Below, in pieces: positions 48,537 through 57,959 of a stretch of DNA of 64,000 bases; positions within the stretch are counted from its first letter, which is position 1; the number at the start of each line of letters is the position of its first letter. Origin of the DNA: Tretioscincus oriximinensis (lineage: Eukaryota; Chordata; Lepidosauria; Squamata; Gymnophthalmidae). The notes beneath the pieces were generated by a model. It was given only the letters and a program-made list of their open reading frames with translations, was not told where the DNA came from and did no database searches. The stretch covers positions 576,496-640,495 of the forward strand of contig JAJVDF010000303.1 of assembly GCA_022410635.1 (NCBI GenBank). Direction: 5' to 3'. A program made the translations under genes and the position numbers.

Positions 48537-48840
48537 CGATAAGGCGCACTGGACCACAAGGCACACCTAGATTTTAGAAGGTGCATCTGAAGAAGTAGAC
48601 ATGTCTACAAAAGCTTATGTCACCTACTTTTCTACTGTTAGTCTCTAATGCTACTAGCCCCTTTGCTGGACTTTCTACTAGTCTAAAACAGCTATTTCTC
48701 TGTAATTGACTAGTTTTTAGAGGAAAATAAGAAAAAAATACAGCTGCTGCTACTGTCAAATGAACATTTTCGGGGAATCTTACTACATTCGGACAATAAG
48801 ATGCACAAACATTTTGACCCCGTTTTTTGGGAAATTACAT
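48537..48840. mobile_element. MITE of the 'ataagacgcac' family, with a nested insertion
   Basis: The ends cgataaggcgcactggacca and caataagatgcacaaacatt match the copy at 61745-61990 (aagacacactggatgataag, acgacgcacaaacatcttc). A 136-bp Penelope-like unit splits it at 48579-48714. Confidence 0.6.
48579..48714 (+). mobile_element. Penelope-like unit nested in a MITE, with hammerhead-like core
   Basis: It is flanked by the direct repeat TTTTAGA (48572-48578, 48715-48721). It starts aggtgcatctgaagaagtag and continues gacatgtctacaaaagctta, tgtcacc. This reads as CUGA-A-GA, a 6-bp stem (GUAGAC/GUCUAC), AAAA, then a small GC-UUAU-GU hairpin and C, with GGUG/CACC able to close the outer stem. That order is the hammerhead ribozyme layout, but G of GAAA is changed to A. 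Confidence 0.5.
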
Positions 48841-49204
48841 CTAATAAATAAAATAAATAATGTATTGAAAGAGAATGAAGTTAAGGCTGAGGAGCACACA
48901 TATTAGTGTGTTTATTTGGAAGACATTGCAGGCAAATTTTTATTTCCGTCCATATTTCCAAATTATAGGGATACAAATGGTGTCCAACAATTTTCTTAAT
49001 AATTTTGGCACCGTTTCTCATTTACCGTCANTTTTGTCATGACTCAGCAATTACTGAGTCAAGACATGTATGTCAATATATGCTTGTATAATACTTAATT
49101 TTAGCTGCATGTAATATTAAAGTACTGTTCTGTGTTTTCCTCGGACACTATCTTCACTTATACGTGTTTTGGTTTTCTGTACATTGGAATACAGTGATTG
49201 GCAA

Positions 49205-49266
49205 TTTAGATATATGAAAGTAGGCAGCATGAGCTTCCGTAGATAAATCTACTACTTCAGATGCTC
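49205..49266 (-). mobile_element. Penelope-like repeat unit, short
   Basis: It reads gaaagtaggcagcatgagct and tccgtagataaatctactac, then ttcagatgctcag, the reverse of the hammerhead-like core. Confidence 0.45.
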
Positions 49267-49284
49267 AGTTCTTCCTCATTTTTC

Positions 49285-49645
49285 GCAAGTGAAAATAGGG
49301 TTATTCCCTGTGGAAGCCTTTCAGGTATTTGTAGACAGCTGTCATGTCTCCTCTCAGTCTTCTCTTTTTGAGGCTAAAATTCCTAGATCCTTTAGGATCA
49401 CCATTTTGGTACCTTTCTTTTGAACCTGTTTCAGTCTGTCAATGTCCTTTTTAAATTAGGATTGTAGAAATGGACAAAGTATTTTAGGTGAGTTCTGAAC
49501 AAGGCAATGTACAATGGTATAATTACTTCACAACCCTAGATTGTGTTTGCCTTTTTTGCAGCTNCTTCTCACTTCTGAATCATGTGTAGAGAGGACACTT
49601 AGAATCCTCTTTATAATTTTATTTTGTTCATTTTAGAGTTTTCAT
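49285..49645 (-). mobile_element. CR1 LINE C-terminal fragment, older subfamily
   Basis: Minus-strand pieces correspond to the CR1 C-terminus. On the + strand they read gtcatgtctcctctcagtct, tgaggctaaaattcctagat and ttgaacctgtttcagtctgt. It is too diverged for an open frame. Confidence 0.6.
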
Positions 49646-50574
49646 AAACAGAAAAGGATTGATGATCCTGAAAGAAGAAAAAAAATGTCCAGTATTTTAG
49701 TTTTCAGTTTTACACACCAAATCCAAGTAGANGCTTAAAATTGTCTGTTTAAAGTGTCTGCCGGCTCAAGTGCAAGTGTGTTCAGGAATTGACAGCTTGC
49801 CTGGAGAGCTGATAGAAGGACAANTGCAGAACACACAGCTTCATCTGTTGAATGAAAGTCAATAACTCGTCAGCTTTCACATTCTCTGCCGCCGTAGAGG
49901 TGATTTACTGGTCAGCCATCTGACAATACCCTTCTGTTTCTGCAAACTCACCAGACTAGATCTTTACAGATCAGCAGAAGGCATATAAGTTGAAGGAATG
50001 CTCTAGGATAAGGATTTTTCAGTTAGTTTGGATGCATCCCATCACAACTGGAGACTTTTTCCCTTTTCTCCTGATTTGTAACATTGGCACTTTAAACATT
50101 TCTGTAATATGAACTATATAAAAATTTTATATTGTCTGACAACCAATTTTTTTTTGCTTACTGCTTTTTTAAAGCATAGGCATTCAGAGACTTGGGAAAT
50201 AAAGATCATTCTTGGTGACAGGATACTGGGCTAGAATTAGCATTTCCTAGTTTTACTTTAAAAGATTAATGCACTATTGGATGTTCCTTTTCCGAACAGT
50301 CCTTGAAGCAAATGACCATAGATGAGAAGCTCAGACAGATTGTCCCAAAGTGCATCTAGACTACTGTCTTTTGTAGTGATGTTTCTAAATATCACCCAAC
50401 AAACAACTTATCTTTTATCTTACATGCACAAAGTAATTCCTTCTTTTCTTCATGAATTAGCCTGCAATTCCCATAATGCTCTGGTAATTCCTTGCTTGCA
50501 ACTGGCTGATCTTTTTCTCTTCTGTCATTGGCTGCTGGCTTCCCTGGTTAGTGGGAGAGTGAATATAAGAAAAT

Positions 50575-50710
50575 AGGAACATAAAAGGAGCCCTGCTGAA
50601 TGGGGCCAGATTCCATCTAGTCCAGCATTCTGTCTCACACAGTGGCCCACCAATTGCACCTGGACAACCTGAAGCAGAAGAAGGCAAAACCCCCACCTGT
50701 TTTCATGTTC
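50575..50710 (-). mobile_element. CR1 LINE 3' end
   Basis: It reads ggaacataaaaggagccctg, tccatctagtccagcattct, acagtggcccaccaattgca and gaagcagaagaaggcaaaac. Confidence 0.8.
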
Positions 50711-51489
50711 TCTTAAGAAAATGTCTCATGGGCTGCAGCAAAGGCTTTTGCAAGCTTCATGTAGTGCAGGGATTGTACTTTGGACATCCTTTATTGATAT
50801 ATTTTCCAGATTGGTATCTACTCTTGTTTTCTTTGCTGAGTTTTTTTCCCCTGTTGTTGAGAAGGCTTCCTAAGCTCTTACAATGAACGAAGTGCAACTG
50901 GGGAAGTAACTTCTGGAGTTTGTACAATCTATTGCTGAAAAATATGTGCCTCATGAGTGCTGCCACAATTCAGTGCTTCTTCCTGGCATGTACATAGCCT
51001 TGACAGATATCAAACATTGTTTCTAAGCTAGTCCGACAAGCAGTTTTTGCCTCCATCCAATTTGTCGTTTAGGTCTGCATGCTGTTGTTTTACTGCTCAG
51101 CAATTGTTTTAAAAGATCATCAGTTCAAATACAACAGATGTGTATGCTACTTTGAAGTGCAAGTGGGACTGTGTTGCATGTAAATTGTGCACCCTGATAG
51201 GTAGATGGAAGGGACACCAAGTGGATCAGATGGAAGTTGTTTTTAAGAATTTTTGAAGCTGTATTATCCATGATCAACTCCATTTACATATGATTTTAGG
51301 GAGACTACCTGGGAAGTTTTCTCAATAGTATAGAATTCATTCTTAACTGGGCAAAAATCAATCCGTTGAAATTAAAACTCAAGAACTGATTCTAGAGTAA
51401 ATAGGAGAAAGGAAAATTAGACGNTTAAGCCAACCATCTGCTAGACAGAAATGTCCTTGAAGCAAGAGGACAAATTTTGCAATNCAAGT

Positions 51490-53690
51490 GGGAACCCTGT
51501 TATAACAATCATCAAGGGTCAGGTGAATTTCTTTGTTATAATGAAAGTTTGTTATAANGAAATTTGGGAATATCAAACCCAATTGACATCAGGAATGGGG
51601 TAAAGCAGGGATGTCCTTTATCGCCTTTACTATTTATTTTAGCGATGGAAGTCCTTGCCAATAACATCAGNAATAATCATTCTATTAAAGGATATCAAAT
51701 ATTACAAGAGGAAGTGAAATTGCAGCTATACGCTGATGATTAATGGTAACTTCCAATNCTTTAAATTCGATTCCACAGATAAATTTGAAAAATTGTCTAA
51801 TTTCAGTGTAGACAAATCTGAATTATTATCAGTTAATATCCCTAGAGCATCTTTATTATAAATAAGAAATGCATCAGGCCTTAAATTCGGTTATAAAACA
51901 ATTAAATATCTAGGGGTATGGATCACCAAAANCCTAGACAAAATTATAAATACTAATTATTATCCAGTTTGGAAAAAAGTGAAAAAATTATTAAAGTGAN
52001 GGAAAGACAAAAAATGGTCCGTCTCAAAAGTGAGAGTTGTCAACATGATGATCTTACCTAACGTTTAATGCTTGTTTCAAGCACTTCCGGCTACAATAAG
52101 AATAAGGGAATGGGACAACACTATTAAAATTGGGCTTTATCCTTTTTTAAAAATAGAATCCCCAATCATACACTGTGGTCATGTAAAGACGAATTGGGTT
52201 GCGGCTTACCTAAGCTTCGTACATATTTTGATGCCTTCCAAATTAATAGACTACTAGACCTTGAATTCTTTCAAGCTAATAGGGCTAACAGAATTAAAAT
52301 TAAATTTAATGTTGAATAAATCTGTCTTACCACGGGTTGTGGAGAAAAGAACATTACAATTTTGGCTAATTCNTATAAAAGCTGTCCGTAGAGCTTGGAA
52401 ATCNAACTATTAAGTTTCTAGTCTCTCATTGAAGGCAAGTAGCATCAATTTATGCTATCAATGTAACCACTGAGTTAAATTTAAAATGTTATTTGGATAT
52501 ANTGGCATCACAAGAATATCCAAGAATTAGGAATCTGATTGATAACAATGGTGCCACCATCTCCTTAATGGATATTGCAAATCTATTTACAGTCCATGGA
52601 GATCGGTATTGGTTACAATACAATGCATTGGATGCAACTATTAATAATGAATTTAAGAACTCTATGATAGGAACTTCACCATTAGAGACTATATCGAATA
52701 AAATTGGAGGGTGAATCAAAACTGATAAGAGCTATTTACGATATGAATCTACTATATAAATTTAAAAATTCTGCTCTACTCAAAAATTATTGGACAGATG
52801 AATTCCCATCCCTAACTGATAATTGGCAAAAGTGTGCAANAAATCTAAGTAAACTTAAGGACAACAGGNTACGGGAAACTGAGTTAAAGATTAGCTCACG
52901 GTGGTATAGAACTTCTATGCAATTATCATATATAACCAGTATTTTGCCATGTGTTGGCACGGCTGTCAAAACAGAGGATACTATACACACATGTGGTTTC
53001 ACTGTCCCTATAAAAGAGCATTCTGGAGCAAAATTATTGATCAGATCAAAAATATAATAAATATTACACTCCCACAACATCCGGAAATTTGATTTTTTTC
53101 AGGTTATGGACACACTGAACTTACCAGCAGAGGATAACTATTAAATATGCAATTAGAGCTGCACATTTAGTCATTGCAAAAGGTTGGAAAGAATGCGATA
53201 AATGAACTACTAATGAATGGTCTCATTATATGATCGAATTTATGAAGTTCGATTTTCTTCAGGAAAAAAGTTTGTGAACTGCTGGCTTTGTTATCAAATC
53301 GTCATGGACTGTAAAATGGCAAAGGCTCTTTTCCTATGGGCTGGTTTCTTCAACAAAAATATATTTTACTTTATTTATCCAGATGTTTTGTGAGCTAAGA
53401 TTAATTTTGTAATTCTGTTGTTGATACATAACTGTTCGGAGGGAGGGGCATTGGGGGGAAGGGGAGGCGGGATGAGTGGGGGGATGGTGGGATANTATGT
53501 ATGTAAGTTTTGTTATATATGTGTTTCGTTTTGTGTTTTATTTAAATTTAAATTAAAAAAAAAATTACTCTTATGGGTGATTCACCATGACTTTCAAGTT
53601 TGTTTTTTATACCATGGATTTTGTTAGTTTGGGGTTCTTTACAATGAGGTTACATATGTATTTGTCACAATGTTTTGATCCCCCACTAGG
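51490..53690. repeat. Dispersed repeat (family of 1.5 kb) split by an L1
   Basis: The left part (51490-51567: gttataatgaaa units) and right part (53565-53690: actcttatgggtgattcacc, actttcaagtttgtttttta, attttgttagtttggggttc) together follow the order of the 1500-1720 copy. The L1 lies between them. Confidence 0.5.
51570..53564 (+). mobile_element. 5'-truncated L1 LINE with reverse-transcriptase motif
   Basis: The + frame from about 51588 encodes [20 protein letters not shown] and then VKLQLYADD, the reverse-transcriptase catalytic box of L1 ORF2, followed directly by a stop or frameshift. Downstream pieces (LIDNNGATISLMDIANLFTV, KGWKECDK, EWSHYMIEFMKFD) match the thumb and C-terminus in order. 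It ends in an A-run at 53555-53564. About 2.0 kb, with many frame breaks; inactive. Confidence 0.85.
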
Positions 53691-54304
53691 ATATTAAGAT
53701 TTTGTAGATTGGATGTTGCTCAGTGTATCATTTATGTTGATTCATTTCCCCTTTCCCCATAAGTCAGAAGTTCTGAATACATTGCTGTTGGCCTTTTCCA
53801 GAAGGAGGCAAAAGATATTCCTTCAGAAGGAAACAGAAGAATGGTGGGGATTTTTTTTTGGGGGGGAGGGGAGTTTTTTCTTGATGTATTTCAACTCTTT
53901 GGGATTTTAAGTTTACTTTTGCAAAACTGAACCCCATTGTAAAAGCTGTACCACAGAAAGCACTGCAATGTAGACTTGAGTTAGATGGGCTGTTTTCCTC
54001 ANGATTTTCCTCAGTTCTTGCGTATTAATATTATTTACTATAACATATTTTTCAGGTGAACTTTCTGTTTCAATAAAGATCTTTTACATAATGTCATGCC
54101 TCCCTTCNACTTACTTCAAAAATCAGATAACTTTCATTCCTTTCAAAAAACGTTATTTCGAAATCATTTGTATAAAAGATGGATGTGTTGATTTTATGGT
54201 CCGTTTTGTGCAATAATCAGGAATCTTTCAGAAGTATGCCAAGAAAAACAAAATGCTTGTATTTTAAATAAAACTAGATATTTGCCTTTCTTTTTGTTTT
54301 TTAG

Positions 54305-54471
54305 GGTATAATCCAGAAGATAGTAGATAGTCACAAAGTAAAAAACGTTGCTTGTTATGGTTTACGGCTCAGACATCTACAGTCAGAAGAAGTTCACTGG
54401 TTGCATCCTGACATGGGAGTATCCAACATGAGGGAGAAATTTGAACTCACCCACCCACCGGAAGAATGGAA
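54305..54471 (+). CDS. PTK2: PTK2 second coding exon, residues 66-120 plus two bases of codon 121
   Basis: This exon follows a pyrimidine-rich acceptor (…tttttgttttttag) and ends at a GTAAGA donor at 54472. The 167 bases encode 55 residues from GIIQKIVDSHKVKNVACYG through EEVHWLHPDMGVSNMREKFE to PPEEW, plus the first two bases of a Lys codon. This is the rest of the FERM F1 lobe of focal adhesion kinase. It joins coding exon 1 in phase 0 and leaves phase 2 for the next exon, as expected for this gene. Differences from the mammalian protein, such as Arg in RLRHLQ where Ser is usual and Thr in ELTHPPEEW where Ala is usual, are conservative or surface-type changes. The reading frame is intact. 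Confidence 0.97.
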
Positions 54472-54540
54472 GTAAGATTCCTTCCTATGCTTTCCATTTA
54501 AGACTTTCAGTTGAACAGAGGAAAAACATGGAAATATAAA

Positions 54541-54790
54541 CAATATTTATTTATTTACATTTGTTTACGTACACTTATATTCCTCCCTATATCTGAAGGT
54601 CCCAGGGCAGACCACAATAAAAAACCCTTAAACAGATTAAAATAGAACAATTAAAAAAAGAACAGCTTATTTATTTACTTACATTTATATTTCACCCTAC
54701 AAGATTGGATAGGTCAGAAAATGGTCGATGACTGAATTAAAGTGTTGTGATAGAAATCTTGTCCCAGGTGGCGGATGTGCCATCCCAGTA
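54541..54790 (-). mobile_element. L2-like LINE 3' end(s)
   Basis: Two successive tails occur (ttatttatttacatttgttt at 54545 and ttatttatttacttacattt at 54667), with tccctatatctgaaggtccc between them. This suggests one tail inserted into another. The following body is diverged. Confidence 0.55.
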
Positions 54791-55610
54791 GTCTGGAATA
54801 GAAAATAAATTGTTAATTAATTGTTGGTTAATTGTTGCGCATTAATGTGCTTGATAAGGCGCAGATGTGTGCTGATAACAGGCAATCAACAGAGGAGTTG
54901 CAGGTGTGTGAGAAAGAAGGTGCTGAAGTGAAAAGCGCTAGCTGTTCCCAAAGAGCATAACTGATGAAACCGTTCGATGAGTGAAGTCCCCCGTGCCAGT
55001 GTGAGTCAACTTGCAAAAGCAAGCAGAGCTGAGCCGAGTAGGAGTGAATTCATGCTTTCTTGCTTTGGCTGCTCCTTAAGTATTCGTGCTGAATCAAACC
55101 TTTTTTGAACAGAACAAAGGTGACCAAAGTCAAGATGATAAAGGTACTAAAAAATCAGTGGAGCTGAGCACTTTGATAATATCGCTCCTTCCGCTTACGC
55201 CTTTTGAGCTAATTCATCTTCGGTGCCGGGTGTCTTTTTTCTAAAAAGTAAAGAAAATGGCCCTGGTGGCTCGTTTTGAAAACCAGGATGGGGGCNTGTG
55301 CAGGGAGTGGAAAATCTACTAAGAGCACCATGGCTGGTTGAATTGCACCCTGTGCGTTTGCCTTCTTCCTGTTTTTCACTTTCTTTTATAAACATTGGCA
55401 GTAGATTAGGAATCAAAGTTTTTTAAATGGCTCCACTGAAAGCAGGCTCTGAATTAATCAACAGGGAAGATCACAAGCTGTTCTCTGGCACTTTAAATTA
55501 GTATTCTGCTAGTCAGGCAAGTGTAGCATAAACCTTTATTTTGCTGCTTGCAATGACATCTCATCTAACTGGCAGTTATTGGTCATCATAGCTAGGCACT
55601 TTCAGAGAAT
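54791..55610. other. No gene or named repeat
   Basis: I see a small repeated unit (ttgttaattaattgttgg) at 54810-54835 and nothing else to name. Confidence 0.4.
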
Positions 55611-56168
55611 GTTATTTATTTATTTACATTTCTATAATGGTCTGTACCCAAAAGTCTCAATGTGTTTAATAATAAAACCAAGTAGTTGTTGTTTTATTTT
55701 ATATCAATGTATATATTAAACAACAATATCTGTAAGTAGGGAAGAGAGAGAAGGTTTTCAGCCAAAGGCCAGGTTAAAGAGGTGTGTCTTCAAGAATTTT
55801 CTGAATGCATGCAGAGATGGTGTGAGACCCTTGGTACAAATAAACACTCTGAAAGTGATTTCAGCTCTGAATTTGTTTCATTCAGCTCTGAAGGGAATCT
55901 GAGTTTGGTCTGCAAGTGACCAGCATCTCAAAAAGCAGCTCTATGTACTTCANTAGTCCAATCATTGCACCCAGCTTTTCCCTACAAAATACTATGTTTC
56001 TTTCCAAAATCCCAGGGAAATCCCAAGGATTTGCCCAACTGGAATCCAGTAGCTATATACAATAGAGTCACTACCATATATATATAGAGAGAGATCTATA
56101 TCTACATAGGGTTGCCATATTCAGGCAACCCAAAACCGGGACGGGGGTGGGGTGGGGTGCGCGCGCAC

Positions 56169-56257
56169 GCGCGCATGCGCACACACGGACGTTTGTAGCA
56201 AGACAGGCAAAATCTCTGCCTGTCTCACCACAAGCGTCTGTGTGTGCGCACGCGTGC
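56169..56257. repeat. Hairpin 1 of the GC-rich hAT element
   Basis: The arms 56169-56209 and 56217-56257 (outer cgcgcatgcgcacacacgga, inner agacaggca / tgcctgtct) pair over about 41 bp with a few mismatches and a 7-base loop. Confidence 0.85.
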
Positions 56258-56267
56258 CTGCTCTTTT

Positions 56268-56440
56268 GCTGGTGGCGGGGTTTCGCCCTGCTCTCGCCAC
56301 CAACTCGCCTGCAACAGCGGAGCAAAAACGCTTGGGTTTGGGAGAGGAGAACAGAGCTGCCCTCCTGTCAGAAACCCAGGCGTTTCTCCTCTCCTAGAGG
56401 CGAGTTGGNGGCGAGAGCAGGGCGAAACCCCGCCTCCAGC
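56268..56440. repeat. Hairpin 2 of the GC-rich hAT element
   Basis: The outer arms are 56268-56310 and 56398-56440 (gctggtggcggggtttcgcc / ggcgaaaccccgcctccagc). The inner arms are about 56326-56339 and 56372-56385 (aacgcttgggttt / aaacccaggcgtt). The pairing is nearly complete. Confidence 0.88.
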
Positions 56441-56538
56441 CAAGGAGCAGCTACTCGGCACGCTCCAAGGTCCCTTCCTGGACCCCGGGAAGCGTTGCGC
56501 GCGCTGCAGCTGTCAGCTCTGACGGCTGCTTTTCCTTT

Positions 56539-56599
56539 AAAATCCCGCCTTTTTACATTCCCTGACGCAGCATCGGGGAATGTAAAAAGCCGGGATTTT
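56539..56599. repeat. Hairpin 3 of the GC-rich hAT element
   Basis: The 24-bp arms 56539-56562 and 56576-56599 (aatcccgcctttttacattc / gaatgtaaaaagccgggatt) have one mismatch and a 13-base loop. Confidence 0.9.
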
Positions 56600-56956
56600 G
56601 CCTTANAACCTGGAGGGGACTATATTTTAGTCCCCAAAACCGGGTTTGTTCCGCTTTACTGGGACGTATGGCAACCCTATATCTACATCTTATATCACGA
56701 TAACCTGACAGATGGTGACTGATGCACATCAGTAGAGTCTGGTCCAAAGTCTGAGGGCTGCCATGGAGAACATTCTGTGCTGGGTTACCACCCCCTTTTT
56801 TACTTAGTGAGGTGGGACAGTCAGGAGGGCCTCAGAACAAGTGAAGGTTTTGCCTTCTGTTTCACATTGCGCAGGTTCAGTTGATGAGTCACTGTGTAGA
56901 TAGAATGCTATACCATATGGGATCTGGTCTAATTAAGCTGGGCTCCTCTTAAGTTC

Positions 56957-57235
56957 CTACGAAGAAGAATANGGTTTTTATACCGCACCGATCTCGCCCG
57001 AAGGGACTCAGAGTGGCTTATAAAAAAAACTTTTTTGCCTGAAGGCTTATCTTCCCTACCATGTTGTGTTGGTACCCATTTACCTATTTGCAAATTTCTT
57101 TGCTTTTGAACTGCTGGGTTGGCTGAAATTGAGGCCTGTAGAGTGTGTTCCACAGCCAACATACGAGGCCATGAATGCCGATATCCTTATTGAAACACCA
57201 AANCTCTTGCATTACAGTGCTCCTAAGCATAAGCA
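56957..57235 (-). mobile_element. tRNA-derived SINE, type A, nested in the L2-like LINE
   Basis: From gaagaagaatanggttttta and tcgcccgaagggactcagag, through aactgctgggttggctgaaa and ccacagccaacatacgaggc, to the head near cattacagtgctcc. Confidence 0.75.
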
Positions 57236-57439
57236 AGTTGATATAGGATTCAATATTTTGTGCCCAAGTTACTTAGGACGTTATAGGTTAGAGTTGATAT
57301 CTTAATTCAATTGCCATTTTAACTGTGAAAGAGTAACTAATTCTGTTTAGTAATTTTTCTTTTGTAATCTATCCTAGACCTCTGGGTATAGGGCAGAATA
57401 GAAACATAAGTAAATAAATGAATATGTACTTAAGTAAAT

Positions 57440-57945
57440 AGCTTCAAGACAGGACTAGACAGGTTTATGGACAATAAAGGTATAAATGGGTACTAGGATG
57501 GATGTCTGGATGCTGCCTCCGGGATGGAGCAACCGGTAGTGCTCCTGAAATGCCATTTGAGAGCCACTTTGGTGTAGTGGTTAGAGTGTTTGGCCCATTC
57601 CTGGTAGTCTCCCGGTTCGATTCCCCACTCCTCCATGAAAGCCAGCTGGGTGATCTTGGGCCAGTCACAGTTCTTTGAACTCTCTCAGCCCNNCCTACTC
57701 CACAGGGTGTCTGTTGTGGAGAAAGCAACAAAAGCTATGTGCGCCACCCTATGGTTGACTGCCCTGAGATCTTTGGGTATAGGGCGGGATACAAGTACAA
57801 ATAAATAAATAAATGAACAGGTGCATATTTTGCTTTCCTCTGTTCAGACTGCCCAGGTGCATCTGGTGGGCATCTATGAGACAGAATGCTGNACTTGATG
57901 GGCTCTGCCCAATCACTATACCTCTTCTTATGTTCTTGTGTTCTT
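57440..57945 (+). mobile_element. CR1 LINE 3' end split by a SINE
   Basis: Part 1 (57440-57558) reads gacaggactagacaggttta, ctaggatggatgtctggatg and gctcctgaaatgccattt. Part 2 (57815-57945) reads gaacaggtgcatattttgct, cagactgcccaggtgcatct and ctcttcttatgttcttgtg. Between them is a + strand SINE. About 12 CR1 bases (gcggggagtctt in the 19.8-kb copy, reversed) are missing at the junction. Confidence 0.85.
57559..57814 (+). mobile_element. tRNA-derived SINE, Sauria-like type B, nested in CR1
   Basis: The A box tggtgtagtgg is at 57570-57580 and the B box ggttcgattcc at 57614-57624, so a pol III promoter is recognisable. The body has ccagctgggtgatcttgggc and the tail has ccctgagatctttgggtata, gggcgggatac and ataaataaataaat. 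The tail matches the local L2-like LINE rather than the Bov-B tail I associate with Sauria SINEs. Confidence 0.9.
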
Positions 57946-57959
57946 ATGAATAAATAAAA

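Larger units (their letters stand above)
48496..54304 (+). other. PTK2: PTK2 intron between coding exons 1 and 2
   Basis: This 5.8-kb GT-AG intron begins GTGAGT and ends TTTTAG. It contains a MITE with a nested Penelope-like copy, a minus CR1, another CR1 3' end, and a 2-kb truncated L1 nested in an older repeat. Stretches without an assigned repeat (about 49650-50570 and 50710-51480) show only short AT-rich sequence and no coding potential that I recognise. Confidence 0.9.
56107..56679. mobile_element. GC-rich, hairpin-filled hAT-type element
   Basis: Perfect 13-bp terminal inverted repeats, TAGGGTTGCCATA and TATGGCAACCCTA, are flanked by a perfect 8-bp duplication TATCTACA (56099-56106, 56680-56687). 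That is the hAT signature. The 573-bp interior is GC- and CpG-rich and holds three large hairpins in series: 56169-56257, 56268-56440 and 56539-56599, plus a small one at 56615-56635. No transposase is encoded, so it would need an enzyme supplied in trans. The 191-codon ORF across it is chance. Confidence 0.88.
55823..56709. mobile_element. 887-bp insertion with 8-bp target duplication
   Basis: AGATGGTG occurs at 55815-55822 and again at 56710-56717. The uninterrupted L2-like copy at 38.8 kb has this motif once at the same point, so it is a target duplication. I see no terminal inverted repeat at the outer ends. The block contains the hAT element at 56107-56679. Confidence 0.6.
55613..57305 (-). 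mobile_element. L2-like LINE 3' region interrupted by two insertions
   Basis: The tail and body lie at 55613-55822 (ttatttatttacatttctat, gttaaagaggtgtgtcttca). The body resumes at 56710-56860 (agtctggtccaaagtctgag, gggacagtcaggagggcctc) and again at about 57260-57305 (gcccaagttacttaggacgt). The breaks hold an 887-bp insertion (55823-56709) and a minus SINE (56957-57235). The order matches 38.7 kb and 63.4 kb. Confidence 0.7.

Noticed and set aside
56147..56722. 191-codon open frame on the plus strand
   Set aside because: It lies in the GC-rich hairpin hAT element, where several frames are open because stop codons are rare. The translation is Arg/Ala-rich and mirrors the inverted repeats.
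57559..57640. A possible tRNA gene with A and B boxes
   Set aside because: The boxes belong to the head of a SINE. The sequence cannot form a full cloverleaf with an anticodon arm that I can identify.
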